In this document: in pieces, positions 1 through 9,182 of the stretch
How the letters are laid out: every line of letters begins with the position of its first letter
Position numbering within the stretch: position 1 is the first letter of the stretch
Assembly: GCA_030685235.1 (NCBI GenBank)
Contig: MU839348.1
Location: 1 to 10,732, forward strand
Direction of reading: 5' to 3'
DNA: 10,732 nucleotides
Source of the DNA: Copromyces sp. CBS 386.78
Lineage: Eukaryota; Ascomycota; Sordariomycetes; Sordariales; Sordariaceae
Program-made: the position numbers and the translations under genes
Notes under the pieces: generated by a model
The model's database searches: none
Told to the model about the DNA's origin: nothing
The model's input: only the letters and a program-made list of their open reading frames with translations

Positions 1-9
1 AAAAATTTT
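1..9. repeat. Left 9-bp target site duplication of the MULE
   Basis: The sequence AAAAATTTT precedes the left inverted repeat. The same nine bases in the same orientation follow the right inverted repeat at 10468-10476. Nine bases is the typical duplication made by Mutator-like transposases. Because the motif is nearly palindromic and AT-rich, the exact boundary could shift by a base. Confidence 0.75.
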
Positions 10-69
10 GGAGTGCATTAGTGTGCCTTGGCGCGCGGGAAGGGTGGGGCTACGGTGCAGAAAGACATT
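10..69 (+). repeat. Left terminal inverted repeat of the MULE
   Basis: This segment matches the reverse complement of 10386-10467 in blocks. The blocks are GG(A/G)GTGCATTAG at the tip, then a GGGAAGGGTG block, a GGTGGGGC block and GTGCAGAAAGA at the inner edge. The right copy is longer because of insertions between blocks. The repeat retains many TG and CA dinucleotides, so it largely escaped the RIP seen further in. Confidence 0.82.
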
Positions 70-92
70 CATTACGGTGCGAAAAGACATTC
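51..92 (+). repeat. Direct repeat of a 20-bp unit at the inner edge of the left MULE end
   Basis: Bases 51-70 and 73-92 share 18 of 20 positions, with a 2-base spacer. Both units read TACGGTGC...AAAGACATTC. The unit spans the end of the inverted repeat. Repeated sub-terminal motifs are often transposase-binding sites, but that role is not shown here. Confidence 0.65.
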
Positions 93-98
93 TCAAAC

Positions 99-2117
99 TT
101 AAATAGGGGCCGAATTTTTAGACTTCCCACAAGGACCCTTCGCTAGTAAAATAGCCTCGTCACCAAACGGACCACCTTACTTAGGGGGGCGACCTTTTAG
201 CATACCCTTAGCAGCTAGGCAAAGTCGTAAATACTTATCCGCCGCATCCTAATATAGTAATTAATATAGGGAAGTAACAAAAGGAGGGGGGAAATAATTG
301 CTTATACGTCGTTAACCAAAATACCAATATAAATAATAATCAACTTTAATAACCAAGACCGTCTAGCCCTCCTCCTTCTTATTCTCTATTTTATAAGCAT
401 ATAATAAACTATATTAAACTCTAAACTACTTAATATAAGGTCTAAAACTAATACTAAACAACCGTAAAGTAAGGAGAGTAACTTTATACTACTAGTATTA
501 ACCGCTAAGTAATTTACATGCCTAAACGGTAATATTAAGCAATATATTACTTATCTAAGCACGGCCAACCCAATCTATATACATTCGTAAGGTTAAAGCC
601 GCAAAAACCTTATTAAAATAAATATAATACCGCTCGATATATTAGTTAATAGCGTACTATAAATCTATTAAACCGCTACGAACAAATAACCCATATAATT
701 TGAAAGAGCCGTTATTAGATTCAATCGGCGAAATAGTCCTCTACCTACAATTAAAATAGAATTTAATATAATAACTAGCCTACTCGGTCTTATAAGGTAT
801 TAAATCGTTCGTAATCTATTTAACGATAGCCTTTTATACCTCCTCGAATTACTAACGTAATAGAGCCTATACCTCCTCAAATTCCGTAACCGAAGGCGCG
901 TAAATCATATACTACTATAAATAAAATAACCTTACTTTAATATTAATAATTTTAATAAAGAGCGGACCTAGCCTAGCCTATATTCTTATAACCGTCTTAA
1001 CCTTCTTATATATATAACGAAGTCTATTAATATTATTATAGTCTTATTAATCTATAGCCTTACGTTATAATTACTATTCCGCCGCCTTATCGTTATTTAA
1101 ATCGTCGCTACTACTCTCCTCCTTATTAGACCTATCGTCGTAATACTCCTCATTACCCTCCTACCCATTACCCTACTCTATACGCTACTAATCGTTTTTA
1201 AAGTACTTAACAATATTATAATTAATATACTATACGCATCATTAACATTAGATATTAAAGAATATTCAACTAACGGCCCTAATTAATTAAGCATCGCTAT
1301 TAATAATAATTACGTTTAGTACAAGAATACCAAATTCGTTAATAATTACCTTAATCTATTCGATTAACTACCTAAACCCCTTATCCCTTTCGTTATTAAT
1401 AATTACCTAAAAAATAAATACTAAAGATTTTTCCGGAGTAAGTACAATACCCTATACAATTAATATATAATAACGGTTAGTCTTATACGTAGTATTGAAC
1501 AATAAATAGTAAAGGTACCGCCGCTACATCCTCTTTTACTTTGTTGTAACCTAGAAAGTATAGCGTAAGACAATAAATTCGTTATTACCCTCATTATTAC
1601 CCTCCTCTTCTACCCTATTATATAAATCAAATTCTATATATTTAATAGCAATAAAGCGGTTAATTTCGAACTATCGAACGAAGGCCTACGTATCTTAATA
1701 TCCCCCTCTTTCGTATCGCTTTATCCGTTATTATATATTATCTAAATCTTTATACGTAAATAATAAGTAGGAGTATTTATTCTTAACTTATATATAAATT
1801 TCTTATATCATTTAAGAACGCTACTAGATAAGGCCGTCGATATAAGTCTCCTACTCCTTAATAAGCGACTTATAACGAAATATTAAGTAACCGCCTAAAT
1901 AGTACGACAGCGGGTAGCCTTTATATATAAAATTCTTTACTATTATAGTATAACTATAGTTATTCTACTTAAGTAATTAAATAATAATATAGAAGGGGCA
2001 ACCGGATATTAGCTTTTTCGTTATAGTCCTACGCCTCTTATAGGGGTTTGTCGGCTCGTCTAGCGTTGCCTTCACGAAGTCGCACTTTATAATAGAGCGC
2101 TAAGGCGCCTTCATACT
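99..2117 (-). pseudogene. MULE transposase, C-terminal 673 codons (RIP-degraded, cut off by retrotransposon insertion)
   Basis: Reading the minus strand from 2117 to 99 gives one frame without indels but with many TAA/TAG stops. In order it shows a zinc-type DNA-binding region with K-C-D (Cys codon 2082-2084), a second Cys in G-C-P-F (1998-2000), and a Y-S-Y at 1950-1958 where the family has H-x-H. The MULE DDE core begins with T-Y-K-T-N-R (1476-1490), preceded by N where the family has the first catalytic Asp. It continues with I-I-I-N-S-D-A near 1293-1304 where the second Asp stands, then C-V-stop-Y-I-N (from 1238), aligning with the family C-x-W-H motif. Further on is a P-I-E-S-N stretch, and near the end a G-R-P-P-K motif at 180-194. 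The stop is TTA at 99-101. The N-terminal 88 codons lie 8 kb away at 10071-10334. Several key residues are lost, so it is certainly inactive. Confidence 0.88.
2113..2117. repeat. Left 5-bp target site duplication of the retrotransposon
   Basis: ATACT lies immediately before the TG of the 5' LTR. It differs from the right copy ATACC only by a C/T transition, as expected from RIP. The 5-base length is normal for Ty3/gypsy integrases. Confidence 0.8.
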
Positions 2118-2340
2118 TGTCACAGGGCTAGATCACATGCCCTGTGCCTCGCGTGCCATTGGCCAATACGCTGTCATGTACAGCCATGCACAGCCATTGC
2201 CATAGCACTAGGTCCAGCCTTGGTATAGAGGCTTAACGAGCCCTATATCATGCCCTAGCTAGCGTACACCTCTTCCATACTCTCTTCGTATAACAATATA
2301 CATCGTACTATAAACCTAACAGTGCCCTTACCCCGTAATA
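2118..2340 (+). repeat. 5' LTR of the gypsy element
   Basis: It aligns without gaps over 223 bases to 9843-10065. I count about 34 mismatches, all but one transitions. The outer part (2118-2206) keeps the original G and C where the 3' copy has A and T. The inner part (2210-2340) shows the reverse. It begins TGTCAC and ends GTAATA, which is GTGACA-like with RIP changes. Confidence 0.92.
2158..2167. promoter_or_regulatory. Palindromic double CCAAT box in the 5' LTR
   Basis: ATTGGCCAAT carries CCAAT boxes on both strands back to back. It is unchanged in the 3' LTR although the flanking bases are mutated. CCAAT boxes bind the fungal HAP/CBF complex and are common in promoters. A weak TATA-like CTATATC follows at 2242-2248. 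Promoter function is inferred. Confidence 0.4.
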
Positions 2341-4065
2341 ATTTATTGTACCTTCAATTACGCTACGCACGTACAAGAACAAGAAGAAATCAATTAAACC
2401 TATTAATTAAACCCGATATCCCGCCCTTACAGGACTAAGGAAAACCCTAGAATAAGCTTCGGCAATTATCGCCAACGCTTAGAATCTAAATTAATTATAC
2501 TTAGTCCGCACAATTATTTTAATTACCTTAAGAACAATAATAATATTAAGTTAATTATTAACGAATATACTAATACCGAAACCGAATCTCTAACCGTTAG
2601 CGTTTATTCCCCCAATTTCCTAAGCGAGGCAATCAATATTAATACTTAAATAAAGGCCTTTAAATATTATATAGCTAACGATTACCCTATCCCTGCCGGA
2701 CAAGGTCCGTAAGGCCCCTCCCCAAGCTATACCGGCCCTAAATATTATAAACCGGGTTAATTACTTAAAGGAATAAATATTCCGCCCCCCTTTTAACTAA
2801 ACAAGACTATTACTAATTAAACGCTAGCGATTTTCGCCCTACGTATATACGGTTTAAACTACAACCGTAGGTTGCTCTAAGCGTATTTTTATAATAGACT
2901 CCAGACTAGCACCTATATTTATAAATACCTTATTATCTACCGCTAATAAACCGAAAATATAATATAACTCCCAACCTTCGGGGCTATTATCAATATAATT
3001 GCCGAAATTTTCAATAACGTCAAGCGCGACTACTAATAGGAAAAGCTAAGGAAGAAGGCCGACGAAAATATTTATATTTAGGCCTAGAAAGTATTCTAAA
3101 ATAATATCATCTACTAGAAGAACGAGGCTAAAGGATAATTCACCAAATTTAAAAGGGTAGAAGCAATAGTAACCGACTTTAATAACGATAATAAAATCTT
3201 ATAGACCTAGATCTAATACTTATAGAACGAAGTAAATAACTTTAAAATCCAAGCCCATACCCAAATTAATACCGATTCTAAGCCCAATAACCTCGAAACT
3301 AAACGCGGTTTACACCGTCGTATATTTATAAACCCTAAGGTCTTTAATACTAAAGAACAATCCGTTAAAAATTATAATACCGCTTATACAACTTAGCGTA
3401 CCAAAATCCGCCTATACTAGGCTTACGATAAATAGTATTTCCCAACGGAGCGTAATAAATTTATACACATTTTCATATACTTCGGGAAGCTCCTAATATC
3501 TATTATCGAACTAGACATATAACCTATCCTCAACGACGAGCCTTAGAATATATAGAAATAGCAATTAGCCGAAGAGTTTATTACGTACTTCGACAGCCGT
3601 TACGATACTATAGATATAAAGGTCGAAGTAAATAAAGCCTTACAAAAACTATAAATAAAAAACTCCTTTTAATATTTCGCAAACAAATTCACCTTATACG
3701 CTGACTATTATAATATAAGCGATGCTATACGCGTATTTATATTCCGCTAAAAGGTTACCGACCAATTTAAAAGCTCGGTCACCTATTAACTAAATATTCC
3801 AAGTAAAGAAGACTTCTAAAGATAGCTTCAATTTTTTAATAAGTTAGTACGCCGCTACGAAGAAAATATATTCTAAAAGAAACTCTCTAATCTAACCTCC
3901 TCTAATAATAACAGAAGCGGTTCAAATAATAATAATAATAGTAGAAAATCCTCTTCTAAACTAGTATCCTAAAATAATAATACTATAAATTTAAACGCTA
4001 TAAGCGCCAATTCTCGTAAACTAATCCCTACGAACCTTTAGAAGAAATAACAAAATGCCGGCAAG

Positions 4066-4107
4066 TACTAGAAATACAATTAATTAAATTACAACTAGAA
4101 AAAATAC
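4066..4107 (+). other. CCHC zinc knuckle of Gag, all four ligands mutated to Tyr
   Basis: In the Gag frame TAC codons stand at 4066-4068, 4075-4077, 4090-4092 and 4105-4107, giving spacing x2, x4, x4, exactly that of a C-x2-C-x4-H-x4-C nucleocapsid knuckle. Cys TGC to TAC and His CAC to TAC are the single RIP changes TG-to-TA and CA-to-TA. Three stops lie in the same stretch, two TAG and one TAA. The assignment is inferred from spacing and position just after the Gag domain. Confidence 0.7.
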
Positions 4108-4271
4108 TAGAACTTCATCGATATTAATAATAGCAAAGGCGGTATTGAAAGTACTAAAATCAATTAACCTCCCGCCGGTTATAAGATAAAGCCTAACCAG
4201 AACGGCTATAGTAATAAGAAAAACGATAATATTAATACCGCCAATACTATTAACGAAGTTAAATCAAAATC

Positions 4272-4278
4272 GGGAAAA
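4272..4278 (+). promoter_or_regulatory. Candidate -1 ribosomal frameshift heptamer between Gag and Pol
   Basis: In the Gag frame the bases read G-GGA-AAA, which fits the X-XXY-YYZ slippery pattern. The -1 frame is blocked by dense stops until TAA 4260-4262 and reads as Pol afterwards. The Gag frame ends at 4294-4296. The heptamer lies inside this short overlap. A downstream stem or pseudoknot was not identified, and RIP may have altered the site. Confidence 0.4.
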
Positions 4279-4499
4279 GCTAAACCTTCGTCCTAAATCG
4301 CGAACGGAAGCCACTATTTAAAAGAAAAAGAAAGGAATAGGAAAGTTTAGAAAAATACCTAAATAAATATAATAAAGATATTATAAATAGGGAATTATAT
4401 TAAGAAGAAAAATCTCTAGAAATACTATTCATTAATTTAATTATAATTAAATTAGAAAAATCCATCCTCCTTTCAAATTACCTTCTTTATAGTAAGCGT

Positions 4500-4770
4500 A
4501 AAGTATATTGCCCGGCCTTAATCGACAGCGGTTATATGGGTAAAAAATTCATTAATAAGAATTTCGTCCAACGGAACTAAATACCTATAGAGAAACTACA
4601 CCACCTAAAACCGTTAAAGCTAACCAATAATAATATTAATACATATATTACCAATTATATCAAATTTACAATATAAATCGGTATTCACAACGAAGAAATC
4701 GATCTACTTATATTTACCCTATCACTAAAGAATCTAATCATTTTAAGACTACCCTAATTATAATAATATA
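4500..4770 (+). other. Retropepsin-like aspartic protease domain of Pol
   Basis: The Pol frame reads C-P-A-L-I-D-S-G at 4509-4532, where D-S-G (4524-4532) is the catalytic triad of pepsin-type retroviral proteases. About 60 to 70 codons later it reads L-I-I-L-R-L-P near 4750, matching the second conserved I-L-G-L-P-W stretch with Gly changed to Arg and Trp to a stop. The enzyme would cleave the Gag-Pol precursor. Confidence 0.85.
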
Positions 4771-4910
4771 ACTTATTAATAAACTAAGAAACGGGCGAAT
4801 TAAAGTTTAACCGTAAATATTACAGCAATTACTTACTTAAGGATACCCTAAACTTCTAAACCAAAGCCCCGAAAGTCCTAAGAGACGAAATTATCAAAGT
4901 AATTACAATC

Positions 4911-5127
4911 GAAGAAGAGAAAGCCATTAAAGCGGGGGAAAAGTAAAAGAAAATTATCAAAGTAGAAATATAAACTATTAAAGCGGGGGAAGAATAAGAG
5001 AAAGCCGTCGAAGCGGAAGAATAAACCGTCGAAGTAGACGAAGAAGAATAAATTATTAAAGCGGAGGAAGAATAGGAGAAAGCTATTAAAGCGGGGGAAA
5101 AGTAAGAAAAAACTATCGAAATAAAAA
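4911..5127 (+). repeat. Acidic and Lys-rich tandem repeat in the Pol spacer
   Basis: The Pol frame carries about seven imperfect units of 8 to 10 codons, of the type E-K-A-I-K-A-G-E-E, each ending in a stop codon. The DNA core ATTAAAGCGG(G/A)GGAA recurs at 4926, 4977, 5055 and 5085. It lies between protease and reverse transcriptase, where most gypsy elements have only a short linker. The regular stop at each unit end implies a repeated Gln or Trp codon before RIP. The purine richness also leaves a stop-free but meaningless frame on the minus strand. Confidence 0.75.
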
Positions 5128-5909
5128 CGGAAAATAATACTTTAATTAGCCGGCCCTTATCACAAACCCGCAAGGCTATCCAACACCGGAAATTAAAACT
5201 TAGAAAAAAGATTGCTAAAATTACAAACCTTCACCCTAAAACTTTATAACCGATTAATTTACTAAAGGGAAGCCAAATAATAATAATATTATATAATCTA
5301 CGACCAGTCCCTAAACCGGTAGCCAAAATTAAACTAGTCCTATATAGAACGATAGGAAGCTAACGCCTCCCTATTATTAACCAAATAAGAAGGCTACTAA
5401 CACCACTTTTCGTAAGACTTATTAATATTAATAACGTACTTATTAATATAAACGATATTATTGAATTCAATACCGCCAATTTCAACTTCGCAATCAAAAT
5501 AGAAAACCTAAAAATTATTATTATAATTAGAAGAAAGATCGACGAAGTATTAAAATAAATAGAAGTAGAAATTATAGTCGGCATCCCTAAGCCGGGCCCC
5601 GGGAAATTCTAGATTACGGACTAAATATATAAAGATATTTATACTAGTAATAATACGAAGTATAAAGAATAAATCTTTAATTACTTCTTATATATCCTAA
5701 AGGGGGATACTAGGGAAATAATAGTTAATATTATAGAAAAACCTATAAATATATATAGAATCTCCAAAGAGGATACTAGAATATTTTATAAAAAAATAAA
5801 CTAGCCTATAACTACCGAATAGCAAATTAAGGCGAAAATACCTTATTAATATTATAAATATTAAAAAGTAGTAAACGCGACAGATACTTATTAATTCCCC
5901 TAATACCAC

Positions 5910-6580
5910 TTATATAATTATAAAATCGAAATTATCCCCGGTACGGAATTATTATACTTAAAATCTAAACCCTTTTTACTAACAAAGCTAGGCGTTTTTA
6001 AGAAATAATTAAATAATAATTTAAAATAGAATTTTATTACGCCTTCCCAATTACTAATATCGTTACTAATTATACTAGCAAAGAAGCTAGGTGGTAATAT
6101 CCGTATCTACGTAAATTATAGAAGTATTAACAACGCTACCTTAAAAATACAATACCCGTTACTACTTATTAAAGAAACGTTAGATATTATTTACAAAGTA
6201 AAGATCTTTACCAAATTCGATATTATTATAATATTTAATTATATCCGTATATATAAAGATTACGAATAATTTATAACGTTTATAATACAATTCAATCTTT
6301 ACGAATTACTAATATACCTATTCAGTTTATAAAGCGCGCCGGCAACCTTTTAACACTTTATTAATAATATCCTTTATAATATATTAAATAAATTTACAAC
6401 TACTTACCTCGACAATATCCTAATTTATTCAAATAATAAAAAAAAGTACATCAAGCACGTCACTAACGTTTTAGCCCGTCTAAAAAAGGCCGGTCTTCAA
6501 ATTAATATCGACAAATACGAATTTCATACTAAACAGACTAAATATCTAAACCTTATTATTACGCCGGGAAGTATCGAAAT
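5910..6580 (+). other. Reverse transcriptase domain of Pol
   Basis: In the Pol frame the domain opens with Y-K-I-E-I-I-P-G (5919-5942) and continues with G-G-N-I-R-I-Y-V-N-Y-R from about 6093. The first catalytic Asp is kept in F-T-K-F-D (6219-6221). Then come S-A-P-A-T-F near 6334 and Y-L-D-N-I-L-I-Y-S at 6405-6431. The last motif is the Y-x-D-D active site with its second Asp now Asn, and the V-D-Y-R motif is now V-N-Y-R. Both changes would abolish or cripple polymerase activity. Confidence 0.92.
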
Positions 6581-6844
6581 AAATATAAATAAAGTTAAGG
6601 CGGTAATAACTTAGGAAATACTTAAATCCAAAAAGGCCCTATAGTCTTTCCTAAATTTCGCTAATTTCTACTATTATTTTATTAAGAACTTCTCTAATAT
6701 AACTAAACCCTTATACGAACTCACTAAAAAAATAGTAATAAAGGAATAGCATTAAAATATTAAATACTAGAAAGTATTCGAAGAATTCAAAACAGCCTTT
6801 ACAATAATACTAATATTAAAAATCTTCGATTAGAATAAACGAAT

Positions 6845-7130
6845 AATTATAAAAACGGATACTTCTAACTAAGTATTAGGAGGCACGTTATTATAATAAA
6901 GCGACGATAATATTCTTTATCCAATAGTATACTTCTTAATAAAATATAATATTCAAAAATATAATTACAATATTTATAATAAGGAACTACTAACTATTAT
7001 CAAAGTACTTAAAGAATAGAACCCTAAATTAAAAAGAGCATAAGAATAAATCGAAATTATTACTAATTATAAGAACCTTAAGACTTTCGTATTAATAAAG
7101 CAATTTACCCCCAAGTATATAAAATAGTCC
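6845..7130 (+). other. RNase H domain of Pol
   Basis: The Pol frame reads I-I-I-K-T-D-T-S-N (catalytic Asp 6858-6860) followed by V-L-G-G-T-L-L, then Y-N-K-E-L-L (catalytic Glu 6984-6986). Next comes I-I-T-N-Y-K-N-L-K-T-F, where the family has T-D-H-K-N-L. This is the Ty3/gypsy RNase H layout; the Asp-to-Asn and His-to-Tyr changes in the third motif are RIP-type. Confidence 0.85.
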
Positions 7131-7679
7131 AAATTCCTCAACCGCTTCAACTTTCGTATTACATATAAATAGGGAGCAACTAATATACGGCCAAATACCC
7201 TAAACAAGAAGCTAGAAAATAAGTTACAATTTAATAATAATAAAAGATTAACAATACGAAAGAAATTATTAATTAATCTAAATTTCTTCGACCCAACATT
7301 CTTTAATAACGAACTCATAGACGTAGCTTACTTACACCTAGGTAAAATAGAAGAAATCTACCATATAAATCATAGCATAAATTTCTACAACTAAAATCTA
7401 GACTTCGACGACCTCAACCTCTACGAATTCAATATCGCGAAATCTACCAACGACTTTATTAACGATAATTATATTAAATTAAATTTAATATAAGAAATAA
7501 TATCCTATCTACAAAAAAACGGCCAACGGAAATAAACCCCCGAAGTCACCAAACACTTCAAAATCGTATTTACAGAGTACTCAATACAAATAGGCCGAAT
7601 CTACTAGAGGAAAGATATAAAAGAGCGCGTTCTTATTAACTTAAATAATAAGGAAACTCAGCTATAATTAATATACAAA

Positions 7680-8350
7680 ATATACACCGCTAAACCGAGC
7701 GGCCACCCGGGCAAAGAGAAAACGTACGAAACCTTTAACCATTTTTACTACTAACTAAAGATATACTAATCCGTCAAAGAATTCTACAAAGCCTATCTAA
7801 CTTATACAAAGACGAAATCCTCTAAACACTCGCCAACAGGATTTTTAAAACTATTCCCAATACCCTTCAAATCATAGTCACAAATCTCAATCGACTACAT
7901 TATACCTATAACACCCTATACTAGAAGAAGAAGAACCTATAAACATATTATAATAATTATTGACCAACTAACGAAGATACGGTATTATATACTAATAAAG
8001 ACCCTAGAAACCGACGAACTAATTGAATAATTCATTAAAAGGATTTATAACATTTATAGTTTACTAGATAATATTATTTTAAATAAGGAATTACAATTTA
8101 TTTTAATATTTTAAAGAACCTTTCACAAACGACTAGGGGTTACAGTAAAATTATCTTCGGCTTTCCATTCCTAAACCAATAATTAAATAGAAAGGATTAA
8201 CATAGAAATAAAATAATACCTTCGACTTTATATTAATTAGGCGCAAGACGACTAAGTAAACTAATTACCTTTAATTAAATTCGCCTACAACAATACAATC
8301 TCTAAAATTATAGGAGTTAGCCCGTTTTACACCAACTACGGCTTTTACCT
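7680..8350 (+). other. Integrase: zinc-binding and DDE core domains of Pol
   Basis: The zinc region has G-H-P-G-K-E-K-T-Y (7701 onward), but the expected C-x2-C is now Y-L-T-Y (tyrosine codons 7794-7796 and 7803-7805). The core has S-I-D-Y (Asp 7893-7895) and D-Q-L-T-K-I-R-Y near 7960. It continues with L-N-K-E-L-Q-F, where the second catalytic Asp is now Asn (8082-8084), and I-E-R-I-N with the catalytic Glu kept (8190-8192). This enzyme made the 5-bp target duplication. Confidence 0.9.
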
Positions 8351-8599
8351 ACGCATAGGTATAGAACCGGCTAAACTATACCCCCTTAACCTTTTAAACG
8401 CCTAAAAAAAAGAATTCTTTAAAACTTTAAAGGTAGCCAATTATTTCCAAATTATTCTAAACAACGTAATAACTCTATCTAAATAAATATAAAACTAATA
8501 CAAAGTAAATACTAATGAAAATTACAATAACGCACCAAAGTACCGAACCGGCAACCGAATCCTACTCAATACTAAAAACCTCGCCACAAGGAAGCCACA

Positions 8600-8740
8600 A
8601 ACTAAACTAATATCCAAATTTAAGGGACCCTTCTAAATACTCGAATATAATTCACATAAAATAAAACTCAAACTCCCTAAAAATATAAAAGTCAGCCCAG
8701 TATTTTACATTTCAATAATCAAATTCTAGGATACAACCGG
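8600..8740 (+). other. GPF/Y module at the integrase C-terminus
   Basis: The Pol frame reads K-F-K-G-P-F with G-P-F at 8625-8633. About 30 codons later it reads V-S-P-V-F-Y-I-S, matching the family V-H-P-V-F-H-V-S with His changed to Tyr. This module links the integrase core to the chromodomain in chromoviruses. Confidence 0.75.
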
Positions 8741-8840
8741 ACTACCAAGCTAATACAAAATCGAACAAGATATTTTAACTAATAAAAGCCGTATTATAAA
8801 CAGAACTAACGAATATAATAATAATAAATAGTAGGAATAG

Positions 8841-8981
8841 GAATTCGAAAACATCGTTAATTATAGCAAAACAGATAATAGCCGCTAAATATACTATATT
8901 AAATAGAAAGGTATTAACGAACCTAGATAGTAGCTAATTAAAGATTTAGAAGGGTATAACAACGCCATCTAAAAGTATCAT
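8841..8981 (+). other. Chromodomain at the Pol C-terminus
   Basis: The Pol frame gives E-F-E-N-I-V, then I-Y-Y-I-K-stop-K-G-I-N-E-P, then L-I-K-D-L-E-G-Y-N-N-A-I and K-Y-H. This matches the chromodomain pattern V-K-W-K-G-Y at the centre and a C-terminal helix. The Trp of that motif is TAG at 8904-8906. In chromoviruses this domain directs integration to histone H3K9-methylated heterochromatin, which fits the insertion inside another transposon. Confidence 0.85.
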
Positions 8982-9020
8982 AATACTAACCCAAATACGG
9001 GAATACCCCTAGCTTAAATA

Positions 9021-9056
9021 AAGAAACATAAAAATAAAGGAAAGCCGAAAAAGAGA
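9021..9056 (+). other. Lys/Arg-rich tail of Pol, possible nuclear localisation signal
   Basis: After the chromodomain the Pol frame reads a run of basic residues, K-K-H-K-N-K-G-K-P-K-K-R, with no stop. Basic tails after integrase are used for nuclear import in some retroelements. The role here is inferred from composition only. Confidence 0.4.
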
Positions 9057-9182
9057 TTATCGTTAACCGACGTCACTATTAACTCCGACATTACCATTAA
9101 TTTAAATCCCCCTTAACAACCTTTCCAACGTAACACTAAAATAGTATAACAATTTTAATACTAATAAAACGATTAAAAATAA

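Larger units (their letters stand above)
2416..4296 (+). pseudogene. Gag polyprotein of the gypsy element (RIP-degraded)
   Basis: One frame of about 627 codons runs without indels but contains dozens of TAA/TAG stops. The start is uncertain: I begin at an ATA (2416-2418) that may be an eroded ATG. Codons to about 3430 encode a long charged and Asn/Tyr-rich N-terminal region that I cannot assign. From about 3478 the translation resembles the retrotransposon Gag/capsid domain, with stretches such as Y-F-D-S-R-Y and V-N-K-A-L-Q-K-L, then Y-F-A-N-K-F. A Ser/Asn-rich linker near 3895-3960 precedes a zinc-knuckle remnant at 4066-4107. The frame ends at TAA 4294-4296. Gag would form the virus-like particle and bind the RNA. 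Pol starts in the -1 frame just upstream of the end. Confidence 0.8.
4275..9182 (+). pseudogene. Pol polyprotein of the gypsy chromovirus (RIP-degraded)
   Basis: About 1635 codons in a single frame carry many TAA/TAG stops but no detectable frameshift. The protease, reverse transcriptase, RNase H, integrase and chromodomain motifs all share codon phase. Domain order is aspartic protease (about 4500-4770), acidic repeat spacer (4911-5127), reverse transcriptase (5910-6580), RNase H (6845-7130), integrase (about 7680-8350), GPF/Y module (8600-8740), chromodomain (8841-8981) and a Lys-rich tail (9021-9056). The most likely end is TAA 9180-9182, whose last base would start an ATG at 9182; earlier TAA triplets in the tail may be RIP products. 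Several catalytic positions are altered, so no activity is expected. Confidence 0.88.

Noticed and set aside
2341..2370. tRNA primer-binding site after the 5' LTR
   Set aside because: No convincing match to a tRNA 3' end is visible. RIP may have erased it, or the element may use self-priming, so nothing was annotated.
4856..5173. Minus-strand open frame of 105 codons, Ser/Pro/Ile-rich
   Set aside because: It is antisense to the purine-rich acidic repeat of Pol. The plus strand there lacks the triplets that read as stops on the other strand, so openness is a composition effect.
5360..5584. Minus-strand open frame of 74 hydrophobic codons
   Set aside because: It lies antisense to the Pol frame upstream of the reverse transcriptase. 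The Ile/Leu-rich product reflects AT-rich RIP sequence rather than a membrane protein.
5697..5909. Minus-strand open frame of 70 codons
   Set aside because: Antisense to Pol just before the reverse transcriptase domain; composition and lack of context argue against a gene.
7067..7318. Minus-strand open frame of 83 codons
   Set aside because: Antisense to the RNase H to integrase linker of Pol, with no recognisable motif.
2416..9182. Alternative genetic code or stop read-through (TAA/TAG read as Gln)
   Set aside because: Many stops fall where Trp is expected, such as the chromodomain V-K-W-K-G. Cys and His positions are also changed to Tyr. Both are explained by G-to-A and C-to-T transitions and not by recoding.
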